64,000 bases of DNA from Sinotaia quadrata (taxonomy: Eukaryota > Mollusca > Gastropoda > Architaenioglossa > Viviparidae), in assembly GCA_028829895.1 (NCBI GenBank), contig CM054180.1, positions 106,736,635-106,800,634 of the forward strand, in the 5' to 3' direction. The position numbers and the translations under genes are program-made. Positions 44,038-46,019 of the stretch are shown here, one piece after another. The number at the start of each line of letters is the position of its first letter. Position 1 is the first letter of the stretch. A model generated the notes under the pieces. The model had not been told where the DNA came from. It made no database searches and saw only the letters and a list, made by a program, of their open reading frames with translations.

Positions 44038-44329
44038 GATTAGAGCCATGAGGCGCAAAGTACATATGTAGGAAGATATAAATAAAACATTCTCCTAAGC
44101 AAATTAAAACAATTGTACTTTTGAATGATTGAATCCAGTTCCACTCATGAATACTTTGAGAATACATGCCCTGACGTAAAAGGAGAGAATCACTTTGAAA
44201 ACTCATACCCTGGCGCAACAAGAGACGAACACTGAGAATACATACCCTGGCGTAACAAGAGACGAACACTGAGAATACATACCCTGCTGTAATAAGACAG
44301 GTCAGCAGCGCGACTACAAGAAACCACAT
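149..44329 (-). CDS. TEP / C3-A2M superfamily gene, 31 exons seen, 3' end outside window, thioester lost
   Basis: This is the whole coding span of a secreted macroglobulin/complement-like protein, joined from 31 exons listed separately. All junctions are GT/AG and phase-compatible, giving 1,285 uninterrupted residues. Landmarks in order are the signal peptide (1-16), QTDKVIYTP (about 124-132, MG2 start), FEVQEYVLP (MG2/MG3), a PYYKISF...YFRPGFPYK segment (MG3/MG4), [13 protein letters not shown] (MG6), [30 protein letters not shown] (A2M core), and the TED from about 915 to 1230. Such proteins act outside the cell as protease traps or opsonins. A2M/TEP family members are about 1,400-1,500 residues, so the missing C-terminus (MG8, stop) is expected left of 149. 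The GCGEQ thioester motif is absent. There is no anaphylatoxin domain and no tetrabasic site, so it is not a classical C3. A TEP/CD109-like or Mcr-like paralogue is more likely. Family assignment is firm; the subfamily is inference. Confidence 0.93.
1080..1230. repeat. Short tandem repeat, about four degenerate copies
   Basis: Copies begin TATGTCCTACCTGTAGATTT and continue with ACTCAGTAACTCTGAC. They lie in the intron between exons 31 and 30. Confidence 0.6.
1619..1708 (-). CDS. TEP exon 30: end of TED
   Basis: Residues 1201-1230, [20 protein letters not shown] then [10 protein letters not shown]. It matches xxxxIVxWLxxQRNxxGGFxSTQ, the last helix pair of the TED; the usual STQ is replaced by IGAL. 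The acceptor is AATGACAG and the donor TTA|GTCAGT, phase 0. Confidence 0.9.
1800..2059. repeat. Trinucleotide-rich stretch followed by (CTAT)n
   Basis: ACT/ACC-rich sequence (1800-1975) runs into about 20 CTAT units with few interruptions (1976-2059). The array adjoins the 3' end of the LINE fragment that reads on the minus strand, where it would appear as a GATA-like tail. Confidence 0.9.
2070..3300 (-). mobile_element. Decayed non-LTR retrotransposon (LINE) reverse transcriptase fragment
   Basis: Minus-strand frames read, in order, [20 protein letters not shown] (about 3240-3180), [18 protein letters not shown] (about 3150), [32 protein letters not shown] with the RT catalytic FADD (about 2850), and [12 protein letters not shown]. 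The 3' part has [20 protein letters not shown] and [17 protein letters not shown], a tail typical of this LINE type. The pieces sit in different frames with stops between them, so it is a pseudogene. It is 5'-truncated and inserted in the intron between exons 30 and 29 in the same orientation as the host gene. Confidence 0.9.
3535..3662 (-). CDS. TEP exon 29: TED, with an internal CCAG repeat
   Basis: Residues 1158-1200, (D)[20 protein letters not shown] through VFVRPP. HYWS and [13 protein letters not shown] match the xYWxxxx...xxxxVExTAYALLAL segment. I chose the acceptor TTGGTAG at 3663-3664 because it gives the phase needed after exon 28 and includes HYWS. A second in-phase AG exists inside the exon's CCAG repeat. 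The donor is CCC|GTGAGT. Confidence 0.88.
4100..4230. repeat. (GATA)n microsatellite
   Basis: About 30 GATA units with a few single-base changes, in the intron between exons 29 and 28. The long YLSI-repeat frames on the minus strand here come only from the repeat. Confidence 0.97.
4685..4862 (-). CDS. TEP exon 28: TED
   Basis: Residues 1099-1157, [20 protein letters not shown] through [25 protein letters not shown] matches the xYTxAIxxYALAL helix of the TED. The acceptor is TTTTTGCAG and the donor ACG|GTACGC, phase 1 out. Confidence 0.94.
5010..5079. repeat. (TG)n microsatellite
   Basis: About 30 near-perfect TG units in the intron between exons 28 and 27. A shorter CG/CA tract lies at 4438-4463. 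Confidence 0.95.
5080..6476. other. Intron 27 remainder, no gene seen
   Basis: AT-rich unique sequence. I searched both strands for a further TED exon with acceptor, conserved helix and donor and found none that fits the frame. Confidence 0.6.
6477..6512 (-). CDS. TEP exon 27: 36-nt microexon, TED
   Basis: Residues 1087-1098, [12 protein letters not shown]. It has a strong acceptor (TTCTCACAG) and donor (CAG|GTGAGC), is phase 0 at both ends, and lies where the TED has a short amphipathic linker before the next helix. Exon 26 joined straight to exon 28 would also be in frame, so this could be a skippable exon. Confidence 0.75.
6620..6950. repeat. 33-bp minisatellite, about nine copies
   Basis: Copies begin TCATGTTCATGTTCCTTCAT and end GACGTGTAACTAA, degenerating toward 6950. 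It lies about 110 bp upstream, on the coding strand, of the 36-nt exon 27. Confidence 0.92.
7105..7300 (+). repeat. Dispersed repeat, copy A
   Basis: This is a roughly 195-bp direct match, with many substitutions and small indels, to 13590-13785. Shared blocks include GGAACTGGTTTGGATTGCAT and AATTTACTC near the end. Two interspersed copies suggest an old non-autonomous transposable element; no terminal structure was identified. Confidence 0.8.
7836..7910 (-). CDS. TEP exon 26: TED
   Basis: Residues 1062-1086, [20 protein letters not shown] then NRSLE. It corresponds to the xxxLTAFVLIALxEA helix of the TED. The acceptor is GCTTCACAG, the donor GAG|GTAAGC, phase 0. About 10 residues usually found between this helix and the previous exon are missing, so a small unseen exon in 7911-9787 cannot be fully excluded. 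Confidence 0.9.
8300..9778. repeat. Large degenerate minisatellite, about 25-bp unit
   Basis: Nearly 1.5 kb of variants of ATTGGATGGTTTGTAAAATG followed by AAATG. The array is most regular at 9300-9778 and decays toward 8300. It ends about 10 bp inside the intron from the exon 25 donor. On the coding strand it is open for about 120 codons in the exon 25 frame. Confidence 0.93.
9788..9938 (-). CDS. TEP exon 25: TED
   Basis: Residues 1011-1061, (W)[20 protein letters not shown] through DRRLAK. It matches WLTAFVLKxFxxAxxxxxxDxxVxxxxxxWLxxxQxxxGxF. The region that would hold the catalytic His of C3-like TEDs is replaced by [13 protein letters not shown]. The acceptor is AATTCAG and the donor AAG|GTAATA. 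If the intron were retained the frame would stay open for about 120 codons through the adjoining minisatellite. Confidence 0.95.
10320..11047. repeat. 23-bp minisatellite with a degenerate older flank
   Basis: About 11 near-identical 23-bp copies (TACTTGTTAATTGGCATGTT plus TGC) at 10795-11047. Before them is about 450 bp of diverged relatives (CTAGTTGTAAATTCGT...). The young part lies about 30 bp inside the intron from the exon 24 donor. Confidence 0.93.
11079..11157 (-). CDS. TEP exon 24: TED
   Basis: Residues 985-1010, [20 protein letters not shown] then NSSAAT(W). It matches the GYQRxLxY(K)xxDGS(F/Y)...xxSTWLTAF segment of the TED, with the W split across the intron. The acceptor is TTTTCAG and the donor TG|GTAGGT. 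Confidence 0.96.
11600..11788 (-). CDS. TEP exon 23: TED start, thioester site lost
   Basis: Residues 921-984. It opens [20 protein letters not shown] and continues through [19 protein letters not shown]. The flanks match GDxxGxx...L, APxxYxLxYL and TxQLT of the TED, so the alignment is unambiguous. Where GCGEQ should stand there is VDAEE: Cys is Asp and Gln is Glu. The acceptor is GCACGCAG and the donor TTG|GTAATG. There is no frameshift or stop, so the loss is by substitution in an intact exon. Confidence 0.96.
11800..12260. other. Intron 22 part, no gene seen
   Basis: AT-rich sequence with a short TG-rich patch near 11870-11910. No exon or repeat structure was recognised. Confidence 0.6.
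12260..12580 (+). repeat. Dispersed repeat family R2, copy 1
   Basis: It shares blocks with 37080-37540 in the same order and orientation: CTTGGCGGATATGCGG, AAGACAAACATTTAC, CTAGGTGGAAAAC, and ATATGTGTAAGAAGGTCAAT. A third partial copy lies inverted at 45180-45345. In this copy the CT tract is only TCTCTCTC. Confidence 0.88.
12580..13590. other. Intron 22 remainder, no gene seen
   Basis: AT-rich, unique. Open frames of 70-80 codons occur on the plus strand but show no family resemblance and no paired splice sites. Confidence 0.6.
13590..13785 (+). repeat. Dispersed repeat, copy B
   Basis: Second copy of the element at 7105-7300, same orientation, in the intron between exons 23 and 22. The two are alignable end to end but clearly diverged, so the insertions are not recent. 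Confidence 0.8.
14064..14165 (-). CDS. TEP exon 22: CUB to TED junction
   Basis: Residues 888-921, starting (N)[41 protein letters not shown] fits xxLxLPxxxVPGSExxxxxxxG, the last strand before the thioester domain. The acceptor is TACTTGCAG and the donor TG|GTACGC. Confidence 0.9.
14405..14770. repeat. 27-bp minisatellite
   Basis: Copies begin AAGTGACCAAAAACGTAATC and end TGTAAGT; regular at 14405-14560 and degenerate to 14770. It lies in the intron between exons 22 and 21. Confidence 0.92.
14876..14952. repeat. (GATA)n microsatellite
   Basis: About 19 uninterrupted GATA units, about 120 bp downstream of exon 21 on the coding strand. Confidence 0.97.
15073..15196 (-). CDS. TEP exon 21: CUB, first half
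   Basis: Residues 847-887, [20 protein letters not shown] through SATLS. Joined to exon 20 it reads [13 protein letters not shown], the (V)xPEGxxx...xLDPxG pattern at the start of the CUB domain. The acceptor TATAATCAG is the exon-proximal copy of three tandem copies (15196-15425). The donor is TA|GTGAGT. Confidence 0.9.
15190..15425. repeat. Three 79-bp tandem copies carrying the exon 21 acceptor
   Basis: Copies start with CTCCGTCTGATTATATTTGT at 15191, 15270 and 15349. On the minus strand each contains the 3' splice site AATATAATCAG|ACGGAG. The exon-proximal copy is the real acceptor of exon 21; exons started from the other two would soon meet a stop. Confidence 0.93.
15430..16926. other. 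Intron 20 remainder, no gene seen
   Basis: AT-rich with a TG/GC tract at 15515-15550 and A-rich runs near 16150. No exon fits between exons 20 and 21, which already join in frame. Confidence 0.65.
16927..17148 (-). CDS. TEP exon 20: MG7 and first CUB part
   Basis: Residues 773-846, [20 protein letters not shown] through EKTLYVV. It has the VxVxLxxxxxxLC strand with the partner cysteine, [19 protein letters not shown] (PLxxGxxxIxVxAxS) and DIVEKTLYV, which leads into the CUB region. The acceptor is ATTAG, the donor GTG|GTATGT, phase 0 both ends. Confidence 0.95.
17626..17668. repeat. (TG)n microsatellite near the exon 19 donor
   Basis: About 19 TG units, read as (CA)n on the coding strand, starting about 45 nt downstream of the exon 19 donor. 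Confidence 0.95.
17712..17937 (-). CDS. TEP exon 19: A2M core domain
   Basis: Residues 697-772, starting (S)[17 protein letters not shown]. It contains [40 protein letters not shown] and IYNYR, a near-complete match to the A2M signature (LPDSITTW...GxCxxxPxxxxVFKPFFxxLxLPYxxxRxE...xxxNY). The cysteine normally pairs with one in exon 20. The acceptor is TTACTCACAG and the donor AAC|GTAAGC. Confidence 0.98.
18074..18188. repeat. Two tandem copies of a 56-57 bp unit
   Basis: CCTAAACATACATATGCCGA begins two adjacent near-identical copies ending AAACATATCTGT. Confidence 0.9.
18257..18468. mobile_element. hAT-type MITE with 8-bp target-site duplication
   Basis: The element spans 18265-18460 (196 bp). 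The left end CAGAGGCGTAGCTGGG is the imperfect inverse of the right end CCTAGCCACGCCTCTG. Identical GGAATATA direct repeats flank it (18257-18264 and 18461-18468). CAG...CTG ends with an 8-bp duplication are the hallmark of hAT transposons. It has no coding capacity and contains G-runs and CCCCGGGCGC-type motifs. It sits in the intron between exons 19 and 18. Confidence 0.93.
18500..18795. repeat. 23-bp minisatellite, about 13 copies
   Basis: Variants of GTGACCTGAACTTATTTACT followed by AAT. It lies in the intron between exons 19 and 18, next to the hAT MITE. Confidence 0.92.
19009..19456. repeat. 40-bp minisatellite made of repeated splice donors
   Basis: About 11 copies of a 40-bp unit. 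On the minus strand each unit reads TTACCTTGCC(T/A)AGGTAAG and on into TCTGTCCCTGTCC. The copy touching exon 18 supplies the last 11 coding nt and the donor AG|GTAAGT. Every other copy repeats that exon end and donor. Confidence 0.95.
19446..19533 (-). CDS. TEP exon 18: bait-to-A2M junction, [10 protein letters not shown]
   Basis: Residues 668-696, (V)[20 protein letters not shown] then [18 protein letters not shown] is the invariant V(R)xxFPE(T/S)W(L/I)W motif of the superfamily. The acceptor is TTGTCTTAG. The donor CCTAG|GTAAGT is the first of about 11 tandem copies of the same donor (19009-19456). Only this one keeps frame with exon 19. Confidence 0.95.
19932..20058 (-). CDS. TEP exon 17: bait-like variable segment
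   Basis: Residues 626-667, [20 protein letters not shown] through LRTNLKSS. It lies where A2M proteins carry the protease bait region and C3 carries the anaphylatoxin domain. Here it is a short linker with no cysteine and no RRRR-type cleavage site. The acceptor is TTGTGCAG and the donor CAG|GTGAGA, phase 1 out. Confidence 0.88.
20430..20835. repeat. Two adjoining tandem repeats
   Basis: About 33-bp variants of TTAATTGTGCCATTTACCTC at 20430-20720, then 11-12 bp TAAATTCATTG/TAAATTCTGTG units at 20730-20835. They lie in the intron between exons 17 and 16. Confidence 0.88.
21005..21735. repeat. 52-bp minisatellite, 14 copies
   Basis: Highly homogeneous copies beginning TGTAGACATTGCCTGAGTTT. 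A few positions alternate (AAGAAGAAA or AAGTAGAAA), which suggests recent spread within the array. The array starts about 90 nt past the exon 16 donor. Confidence 0.97.
21825..21899 (-). CDS. TEP exon 16: MG6 / start of the variable segment
   Basis: Residues 601-625, [20 protein letters not shown] then DKIFE. It aligns with the DxGCGxGGG...VF segment of C3/C5, but the cysteine position is Asn (DQGNGIGDG). The acceptor is TTCACAG, the donor GAG|GTGAGA, phase 0. A 52-bp minisatellite fills the intron starting about 90 nt downstream. Confidence 0.93.
22426..22700. repeat. (CA)n and CA/TA-rich array
   Basis: A perfect CA run at about 22430-22472, then CA/TA-rich sequence. It ends about 15 bp from the exon 15 donor, so that intron starts with UG-rich RNA. 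Confidence 0.93.
22718..22891 (-). CDS. TEP exon 15: MG6
   Basis: Residues 543-600, [20 protein letters not shown] through [26 protein letters not shown] matches the VGLxAVDxxVxxL core of MG6 and is closest in flavour to C3/C5. The acceptor is TTTATAG and the donor AAG|GTACAT. The intron just downstream is TG-rich on the coding strand. Confidence 0.94.
23100..23327. repeat. 26-bp repeats, then (CT)n and (AT)n
   Basis: About five ACTCATTTTCTCATTTCCCC units, followed by about 20 CT units and about 15 AT units. Confidence 0.93.
23502..25780. mobile_element. 2.27-kb inverted-repeat element flanked by AATTTT
   Basis: The left end CAGACCTGCCTACC at 23508 and the inverse of the right end (CATACCTGCCTACC, ending at 25774) form a 14-bp terminal inverted repeat with one mismatch. 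AATTTT directly flanks both ends (23502-23507, 25775-25780), as a target duplication would. The interior is strongly AT-rich (23600-25350) with a GC-richer right part (25350-25750) carrying AAAGCGGGAGATTC-type repeats. Minus-strand frames of 64 and about 47 codons occur near the right end but match no transposase I recognise. The superfamily is uncertain. Confidence 0.72.
25852..26046 (-). CDS. TEP exon 14: MG5/MG6
   Basis: Residues 478-542, from [10 protein letters not shown] to [37 protein letters not shown] and [16 protein letters not shown] match the SRGxI(V), TPxMxPxxRxLxYY and ExVADSxxxxVxxC strands shared by A2M, TEP and C3. The acceptor is TTACAG, the donor GAA|GTAAGT, phase 0. Confidence 0.96.
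26205..26510. repeat. 60-bp tandem repeat, five copies
   Basis: Near-identical copies starting ACAACTCAAAATGTTACCAA, in the intron between exons 14 and 13. Confidence 0.96.
27100..27180. repeat. 47-bp tandem duplication over the exon 13 donor
   Basis: TATAGTGATTTGTGAGGTA occurs at 27114 and 27161. The right copy is the end of exon 13. The left copy, with its own donor ACTG|GTGAGC on the minus strand, lies wholly in the intron. Confidence 0.85.
27158..27223 (-). CDS. TEP exon 13: MG5, 66 nt
   Basis: Residues 456-477, [20 protein letters not shown] then IL. With exon 14 it gives [12 protein letters not shown], the (Y)xIxSRGxIV strand of MG5. The acceptor is TTGCAG and the donor TTG|GTAAGT. 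The last 17 nt and a donor recur 47 nt downstream. Confidence 0.86.
27590..28400. repeat. Two degenerate tandem repeats
   Basis: About 58-bp variants of AGAGTTACACACACCCATAT at 27590-27840 and about 24-bp variants of CACAGCCACACAGTAATCTA at 28070-28400. They lie in the intron between exons 13 and 12. Confidence 0.85.
28440..28512. repeat. (TA)n/(TG)n microsatellite
   Basis: A short TA run followed by about 22 TG units. Confidence 0.93.
28764..28862 (-). CDS. TEP exon 12: MG4/MG5
   Basis: Residues 423-455, [20 protein letters not shown] then [13 protein letters not shown]. The acceptor is ATCCTCAG, the donor GTG|GTAATG, phase 0 both ends. Sequence conservation is weak; placement rests on frame, splice sites and the flanking domains. 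Confidence 0.82.
29500..29790. repeat. About 61-bp tandem repeat, four copies
   Basis: Copies share AATGACGCTGAATAGTCAAG and CACCAAGGTAACGTACAGG; the last copy is diverged. Confidence 0.92.
29942..30030 (-). CDS. TEP exon 11: MG4
   Basis: Residues 393-422, [20 protein letters not shown] then ATASLLKIK. Its T(D)xxGxxxxxF(D) pattern fits MG4. The polypyrimidine tract is a run of nine or more C followed by AATCAG. The donor is AAG|GTAATT. Confidence 0.88.
30165..30240. repeat. (GATA)n / GACA microsatellite
   Basis: Tetranucleotide GATA and GACA units in the intron between exons 11 and 10. Confidence 0.93.
30595..30691 (-). CDS. TEP exon 10: MG4
   Basis: Residues 361-392, [20 protein letters not shown] then [12 protein letters not shown]. 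It continues PYKLV from exon 9 in the expected way (hydrophobic strand, small-residue turn, PVxVKV). The 3' splice site CTAG lies at the edge of a CTAT/GATA array, so repeat DNA forms the polypyrimidine tract. The donor is AAG|GTGAGA. Confidence 0.87.
30692..30951. repeat. GATA-type array plus (GA)n, abutting the exon 10 acceptor
   Basis: About 190 bp of GATA/GACA/GGTA units, then about 33 GA units (30886-30951). The end touching 30691 forms, on the coding strand, CTATCTATCTAG|ATCAGTG, which is the 3' splice site of exon 10. Confidence 0.93.
31000..32109. other. Intron 9, no gene seen
   Basis: AT-rich unique sequence with a short AT run near 31905. No exon is needed, since exons 9 and 10 join in phase 0. 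Confidence 0.65.
32110..32343 (-). CDS. TEP exon 9: MG3/MG4, rich in N-glycosylation sequons
   Basis: Residues 283-360, from [13 protein letters not shown] to [25 protein letters not shown] and [15 protein letters not shown] match the VTExGTG and Y(F)KPGLPY motifs of this family. There are four NxS/T sequons in 78 residues (NAS, NSS, NVT, NAT). The acceptor is CTGCTAG, the donor GTG|GTAGGT, and it is phase 0 at both ends. Confidence 0.96.
32350..33640. other. Intron 8 part, no gene seen
   Basis: AT-rich unique sequence. The longest open frame (125 codons, minus strand, 32746-33123) shows no domain resemblance and strongly biased AT composition. Confidence 0.6.
33640..33915. repeat. About 33-36 bp minisatellite, eight copies
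   Basis: Units read TTGGACTTCCACTTCTTCAC then AATCACATTCCCTC; two copies contain an extra ATC. It lies about 120 bp downstream of exon 8 on the coding strand. Confidence 0.94.
34038..34137 (-). CDS. TEP exon 8: MG3
   Basis: Residues 249-282, [20 protein letters not shown] through [18 protein letters not shown] corresponds to the YxYGKPVxGxV strand of MG3. The acceptor is CCCCAG and the donor GTG|GTAAGA. Confidence 0.94.
34830..35280. repeat. 30-bp minisatellite, about 14 copies
   Basis: Units such as CCTGCCTGTCACGATGAATG then TCAAACACTT. The unit length is a multiple of three, so long open frames appear on both strands. They are repeat artefacts. Confidence 0.95.
35370..35645. repeat. 20-bp minisatellite, about 13 copies
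   Basis: Units of TAGTAACGAATTATCCTCCC with TAGTATCG and TAACATCG variants arranged in higher-order pairs. It lies about 130 bp from exon 7. Confidence 0.95.
35773..35860 (-). CDS. TEP exon 7: MG3
   Basis: Residues 219-248, (V)[19 protein letters not shown] through NTKA. It completes the EYVLP motif from exon 6. The acceptor is TTGGCTGCAG and the donor GT|GTGAGT, phase 1 in and 2 out. Confidence 0.92.
36010..36200. repeat. About 52-bp tandem repeat, four copies
   Basis: Copies share CTTACAAGATGTGATAAATT and GCATAACTATTTCATTC. Confidence 0.92.
36411..36520. repeat. (CTAT)n then (CCAT)n microsatellite
   Basis: About 20 CTAT units and a short CCAT run, about 145 bp downstream of the 43-nt exon 6 on the coding strand. 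Confidence 0.96.
36664..36706 (-). CDS. TEP exon 6: 43-nt exon joining MG2 and MG3
   Basis: Residues 206-219, [14 protein letters not shown]. Joined to exon 7 it forms FEVQEYVLPIF, matching the FxVxEYVLPxF linker found in nearly every A2M/TEP protein. The acceptor is a clean TCTTTTTCAG and the donor ATG|GTATTG. The exon is very short, but the cross-junction motif makes it secure. Confidence 0.92.
37080..37540 (+). repeat. Dispersed repeat family R2, copy 2, with expanded (CT)n
   Basis: This is the longest copy, starting TATGACGCCAACGCCAACTT. Its interior short CT tract has expanded to about 35 CT units (37221-37291). The flanking blocks match copy 1 on both sides of the tract. Confidence 0.88.
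37540..38280. other. Intron 5 part, no gene seen
   Basis: Unique AT-rich sequence. Nothing resembles an exon between exons 5 and 6, which already form a conserved junction. Confidence 0.6.
38280..38590. repeat. About 41-bp minisatellite, seven copies
   Basis: Units of TGGGGATCTGTGAGAGATTT plus ATTGGCAGTGTTTCTTGGACA. Long frames on both strands here are repeat artefacts. Confidence 0.95.
38915..39180. repeat. CA-rich tract with a short tandem repeat
   Basis: Cryptic CA-rich sequence containing about four copies of CATGCAACCACACACACAAA at 39060-39150. Confidence 0.88.
39492..39620 (-). CDS. TEP exon 5: MG2
   Basis: Residues 163-205, from [10 protein letters not shown] to RAYYSGK. It contains [20 protein letters not shown], the G(x)FxLSxxxxxGxWTI signature of MG2. 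The acceptor is TTCACAG, the donor AAG|GTGAGT, and it is phase 0 at both ends. Confidence 0.94.
40433..40503 (-). CDS. TEP exon 4: MG2
   Basis: Residues 139-162, [20 protein letters not shown] then VDIM. This corresponds to the V(K/R)xRxxxxDxD...PV strands of MG2. The acceptor is CGTGCAG. The donor ATG|GTTCGT is non-consensus beyond GT, but it is the one that keeps phase 0 with exon 5. Confidence 0.87.
40525..40780. repeat. About 72-bp tandem repeat, three to four copies, upstream of exon 4
   Basis: Copies share ATTGTATCGACACTACAAGA and TACTGCATGTGCAAAATTAA. On the coding strand each ends in GCACATGCAG|TACC, resembling the exon 4 acceptor GCGTGCAG|TAAAGTACC, so the array may have grown from the splice site. 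Confidence 0.88.
40945..41225. repeat. CA-rich microsatellite-like tract
   Basis: Cryptic CACATA/CACACA sequence in two blocks (40950-41045, 41095-41220). Confidence 0.9.
41376..41505. repeat. Two 65-bp tandem copies ending in the exon 3 donor
   Basis: AATACATTTTCAATTTACGG marks two adjacent copies. The donor core GTGAGT of exon 3 (at 41505) and a twin GTGAGT at 41440 are 65 nt apart. Confidence 0.93.
41506..41694 (-). CDS. TEP exon 3: end of MG1, start of MG2
   Basis: Residues 76-138. It ends in [18 protein letters not shown], the strongly conserved (F/Y)xQTDKxxYTP motif that opens MG2 throughout the A2M superfamily. The acceptor is TTGCAG and the donor TG|GTGAGT. The donor plus about 60 nt of intron is tandemly duplicated (41376-41505). 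Confidence 0.95.
41700..41960. repeat. Degenerate minisatellite next to the exon 3 acceptor
   Basis: Variants of AAATGGGTGGACACCAAGC and AGATGGCCATCGAGAGCACA alternate. The array reaches within about 10 bp of the exon 3 acceptor, so it occupies the branch-point and polypyrimidine region. Confidence 0.88.
42110..42370. other. TG-rich low-complexity stretch, intron 2
   Basis: Variants of GTATTAGTGTCTGTGTGTGT with no regular period. No exon seen. Confidence 0.7.
42605..42667. repeat. (CA)n microsatellite
   Basis: About 30 uninterrupted CA units in the intron between exons 3 and 2. Confidence 0.97.
43477..43655 (-). CDS. TEP exon 2: MG1 domain
   Basis: Residues 16-75, starting [20 protein letters not shown] and ending TIYFEN(G). 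The PVFTITSP start and the alternating hydrophobic pattern ([15 protein letters not shown]) fit the first macroglobulin domain of A2M/TEP proteins. The acceptor is TTTCAG, the donor is CG|GTGAGA, and phases are 2 in and 1 out. Confidence 0.9.
43930..44040. repeat. (GATA)n microsatellite with element-end flank
   Basis: About 25 GATA/GACG units. The sequence on its right (TTAGAGCCATGAGGCGCAAA, about 44040-44090) recurs in inverted form beside a CTAT run at 50340-50412. Confidence 0.95.
44160..44282. repeat. 37-bp tandem repeat containing the exon 1 donor, four copies
   Basis: Copies of GAGAATACATACCCTGGCGT with decay away from the exon. On the minus strand donors lie at 44282 (real), 44245, 44208 and 44169; the last has GC in place of GT. 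Confidence 0.92.
44283..44329 (-). CDS. TEP exon 1: signal peptide
   Basis: It encodes [16 protein letters not shown], a short hydrophobic leader typical of a secreted protein, and ends in phase 2 at a GG|GTATGT donor. Three further degenerate copies of the donor region lie directly downstream (44160-44282). Without splicing the frame would run on into repeat sequence, so the donor is required. Confidence 0.88.
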
Positions 44330-44398
44330 GGCCGAAAATGGTCAGATCCTTGAGAATGTTGTGAAAGAAGTGTTCCAAGTGTTCCAAACGTTAGAAAT
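44330..44398 (-). other. Probable 5' UTR segment with 3' splice site just upstream
   Basis: On the minus strand the sequence before the start codon contains an in-frame TGA 15 nt upstream of the ATG. That fixes the ATG at 44329 as the first in-frame start. The triplet before the ATG is GCC, with G at -3. A good acceptor (CTGGTCTCGCAG) ends at 44399 and is preceded by CTAAC, a branch-point-like motif. This suggests an intron in the 5' UTR and a further untranslated exon upstream. Confidence 0.5.
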
Positions 44399-44399
44399 C

Positions 44400-45180
44400 T
44401 GCGAGACCAGTCACGGTTAGATCAAACACCACTTCGAATCTGTTACAAGATTATAAATCGTGCTTATCTGAACTGTCATTAAATGACCCTTGCCTATGGA
44501 ATGTTGCTGTTTTAATTGTAATTTTAATTTAAACCCGGATATACTTACTGAAAATAGCTCAGTTATGTTTGTGTTTGTAAATTGAAACTATCATGGAAAC
44601 TGTTTCCGCTGAATCAAGATATTTGAATTTTCAACAATTTCTGAACATAATAGAATGGTTCTTTTGTCAATGTGTGTCTGTGTGTGTGTGAGTTCAAACA
44701 TTACAAATAAAAGAGTATGCTGGTGATGGTGAGGTAAATACAACAGCAGGTTCACATGCTGTTTATTTATTGAATAGCAATCATTGATTTATTAAATGCA
44801 GACAACCAATACCAAAAGTAGGAATATTCTTAACAAGATAACACAGCACACGCAAAGTATACGTAAAGACCAGCGGTTAATGCAAAGGACATGTGTATAT
44901 GTAAAGCACAGAAGTATACGAGCTACAGTATCATTAAATACCCTTAAAATATAACAGATGCACACAGGTGACATGTTATTTTATATATTATAATTTAAAA
45001 TGTAGTTATAAATTTTAACTGGATTACAATCACATAATCCATTTCTTTAACATACATTAGGTTTTCTTACATTCCTTTCACTCATTTTGCAAACAGATAA
45101 TATTAGAAATAGATCCATCAAGTATATAGTACTCAAAATAATATTAGTAATATTCAATGAAGAGTAATACTAATTAATAA
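44400..45180. other. Region upstream of the start codon, no gene seen
   Basis: AT-rich. It contains the CTAAC branch-point-like motif near 44420 that supports a 5' UTR intron. No other feature recognised. Confidence 0.55.
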
Positions 45181-45345
45181 CTGTTATAGTGCGTACAAAT
45201 CCGCCAAGTGAGAGAGACGGGTTGCGTCTTCTGGAGAATTATTAATATCGTAAATTAAAATTCTCGTCACTTGTAATTAGCTAAAGACGATTAATTATTA
45301 ACAATAATCATAACCATAACTAGGTGGGCGTTAGCGTCATGCATG
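45180..45345 (-). repeat. Dispersed repeat family R2, copy 3, inverted and partial
   Basis: Read on the minus strand it starts ATGACGCTAACGCCCACCTA and ends ACTTGGCGG, matching the left part of copies 1 and 2. It again carries a short unexpanded CT tract. Confidence 0.82.
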
Positions 45346-45639
45346 TACTAAAAGAAAAGTTCAGTGTATGCTTGTATTGAACTCATGAGTTTCCGAAGAC
45401 TCCCGAAGATTCTTGTTCGTTAAAGCCCGTAAAGGTAAATTATTTAATTCACAAAGTGTATTTATCTTTCATTTCCCAACAAAACGACTAGGTTTCATCG
45501 AAATAATAATTTTTGTTTTAAAATTTTACCAAAATATGTTCGGAAGCAATACTAATCCTTAAACTAGCTTACAACTTGCAATGTTATGAGAAAGCATGAG
45601 AATAGGCACACGTTTGTTGGTAACAACTAGGTCGATGAT

Positions 45640-45870
45640 TTTCTTGTACAGCACAGTTCAATCGAGAGAGTTAATTGCACAATTAGAAATGGTTGTATAT
45701 TACTTTGTATAGCAGTTCAATGGAGAGAGTTAATTGCACAATTAGAAATGATTGTATATTACTTTGTATAGCAGTTCAATGGAGAGAGTTAATTGCACAA
45801 TTAGAAATGATTGTATATTACTTTGTATAGCAGTTCAATGGAGAGAGTTAATTGCATAATTAGAAATGGT
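45640..45870. repeat. About 59-bp tandem repeat, four copies
   Basis: Copies share GCAGTTCAATGGAGAGAGTT and AATTGCACAATTAGAAATG. Confidence 0.94.
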
Positions 45871-46019
45871 TGTACGTACACCTAAGAAACAAACTTGTAC
45901 TTTAAAATCAATAGAATGTCAGATTACAGTTCGGAAATTCACTGTAAGGAACATCGCAGTGTCTCATCAGTGTATATTTAATGAGGTGACATAGTTGAGG
46001 TGAGCAAACAAACACAGAG

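Noticed and set aside
43880..44280. Extension of the signal-peptide exon as a 149-codon frame
   Set aside because: It runs through donor repeats and a GATA array (YLSI peptides). The GTATGT donor and the in-phase MG1 exon show that it is spliced.
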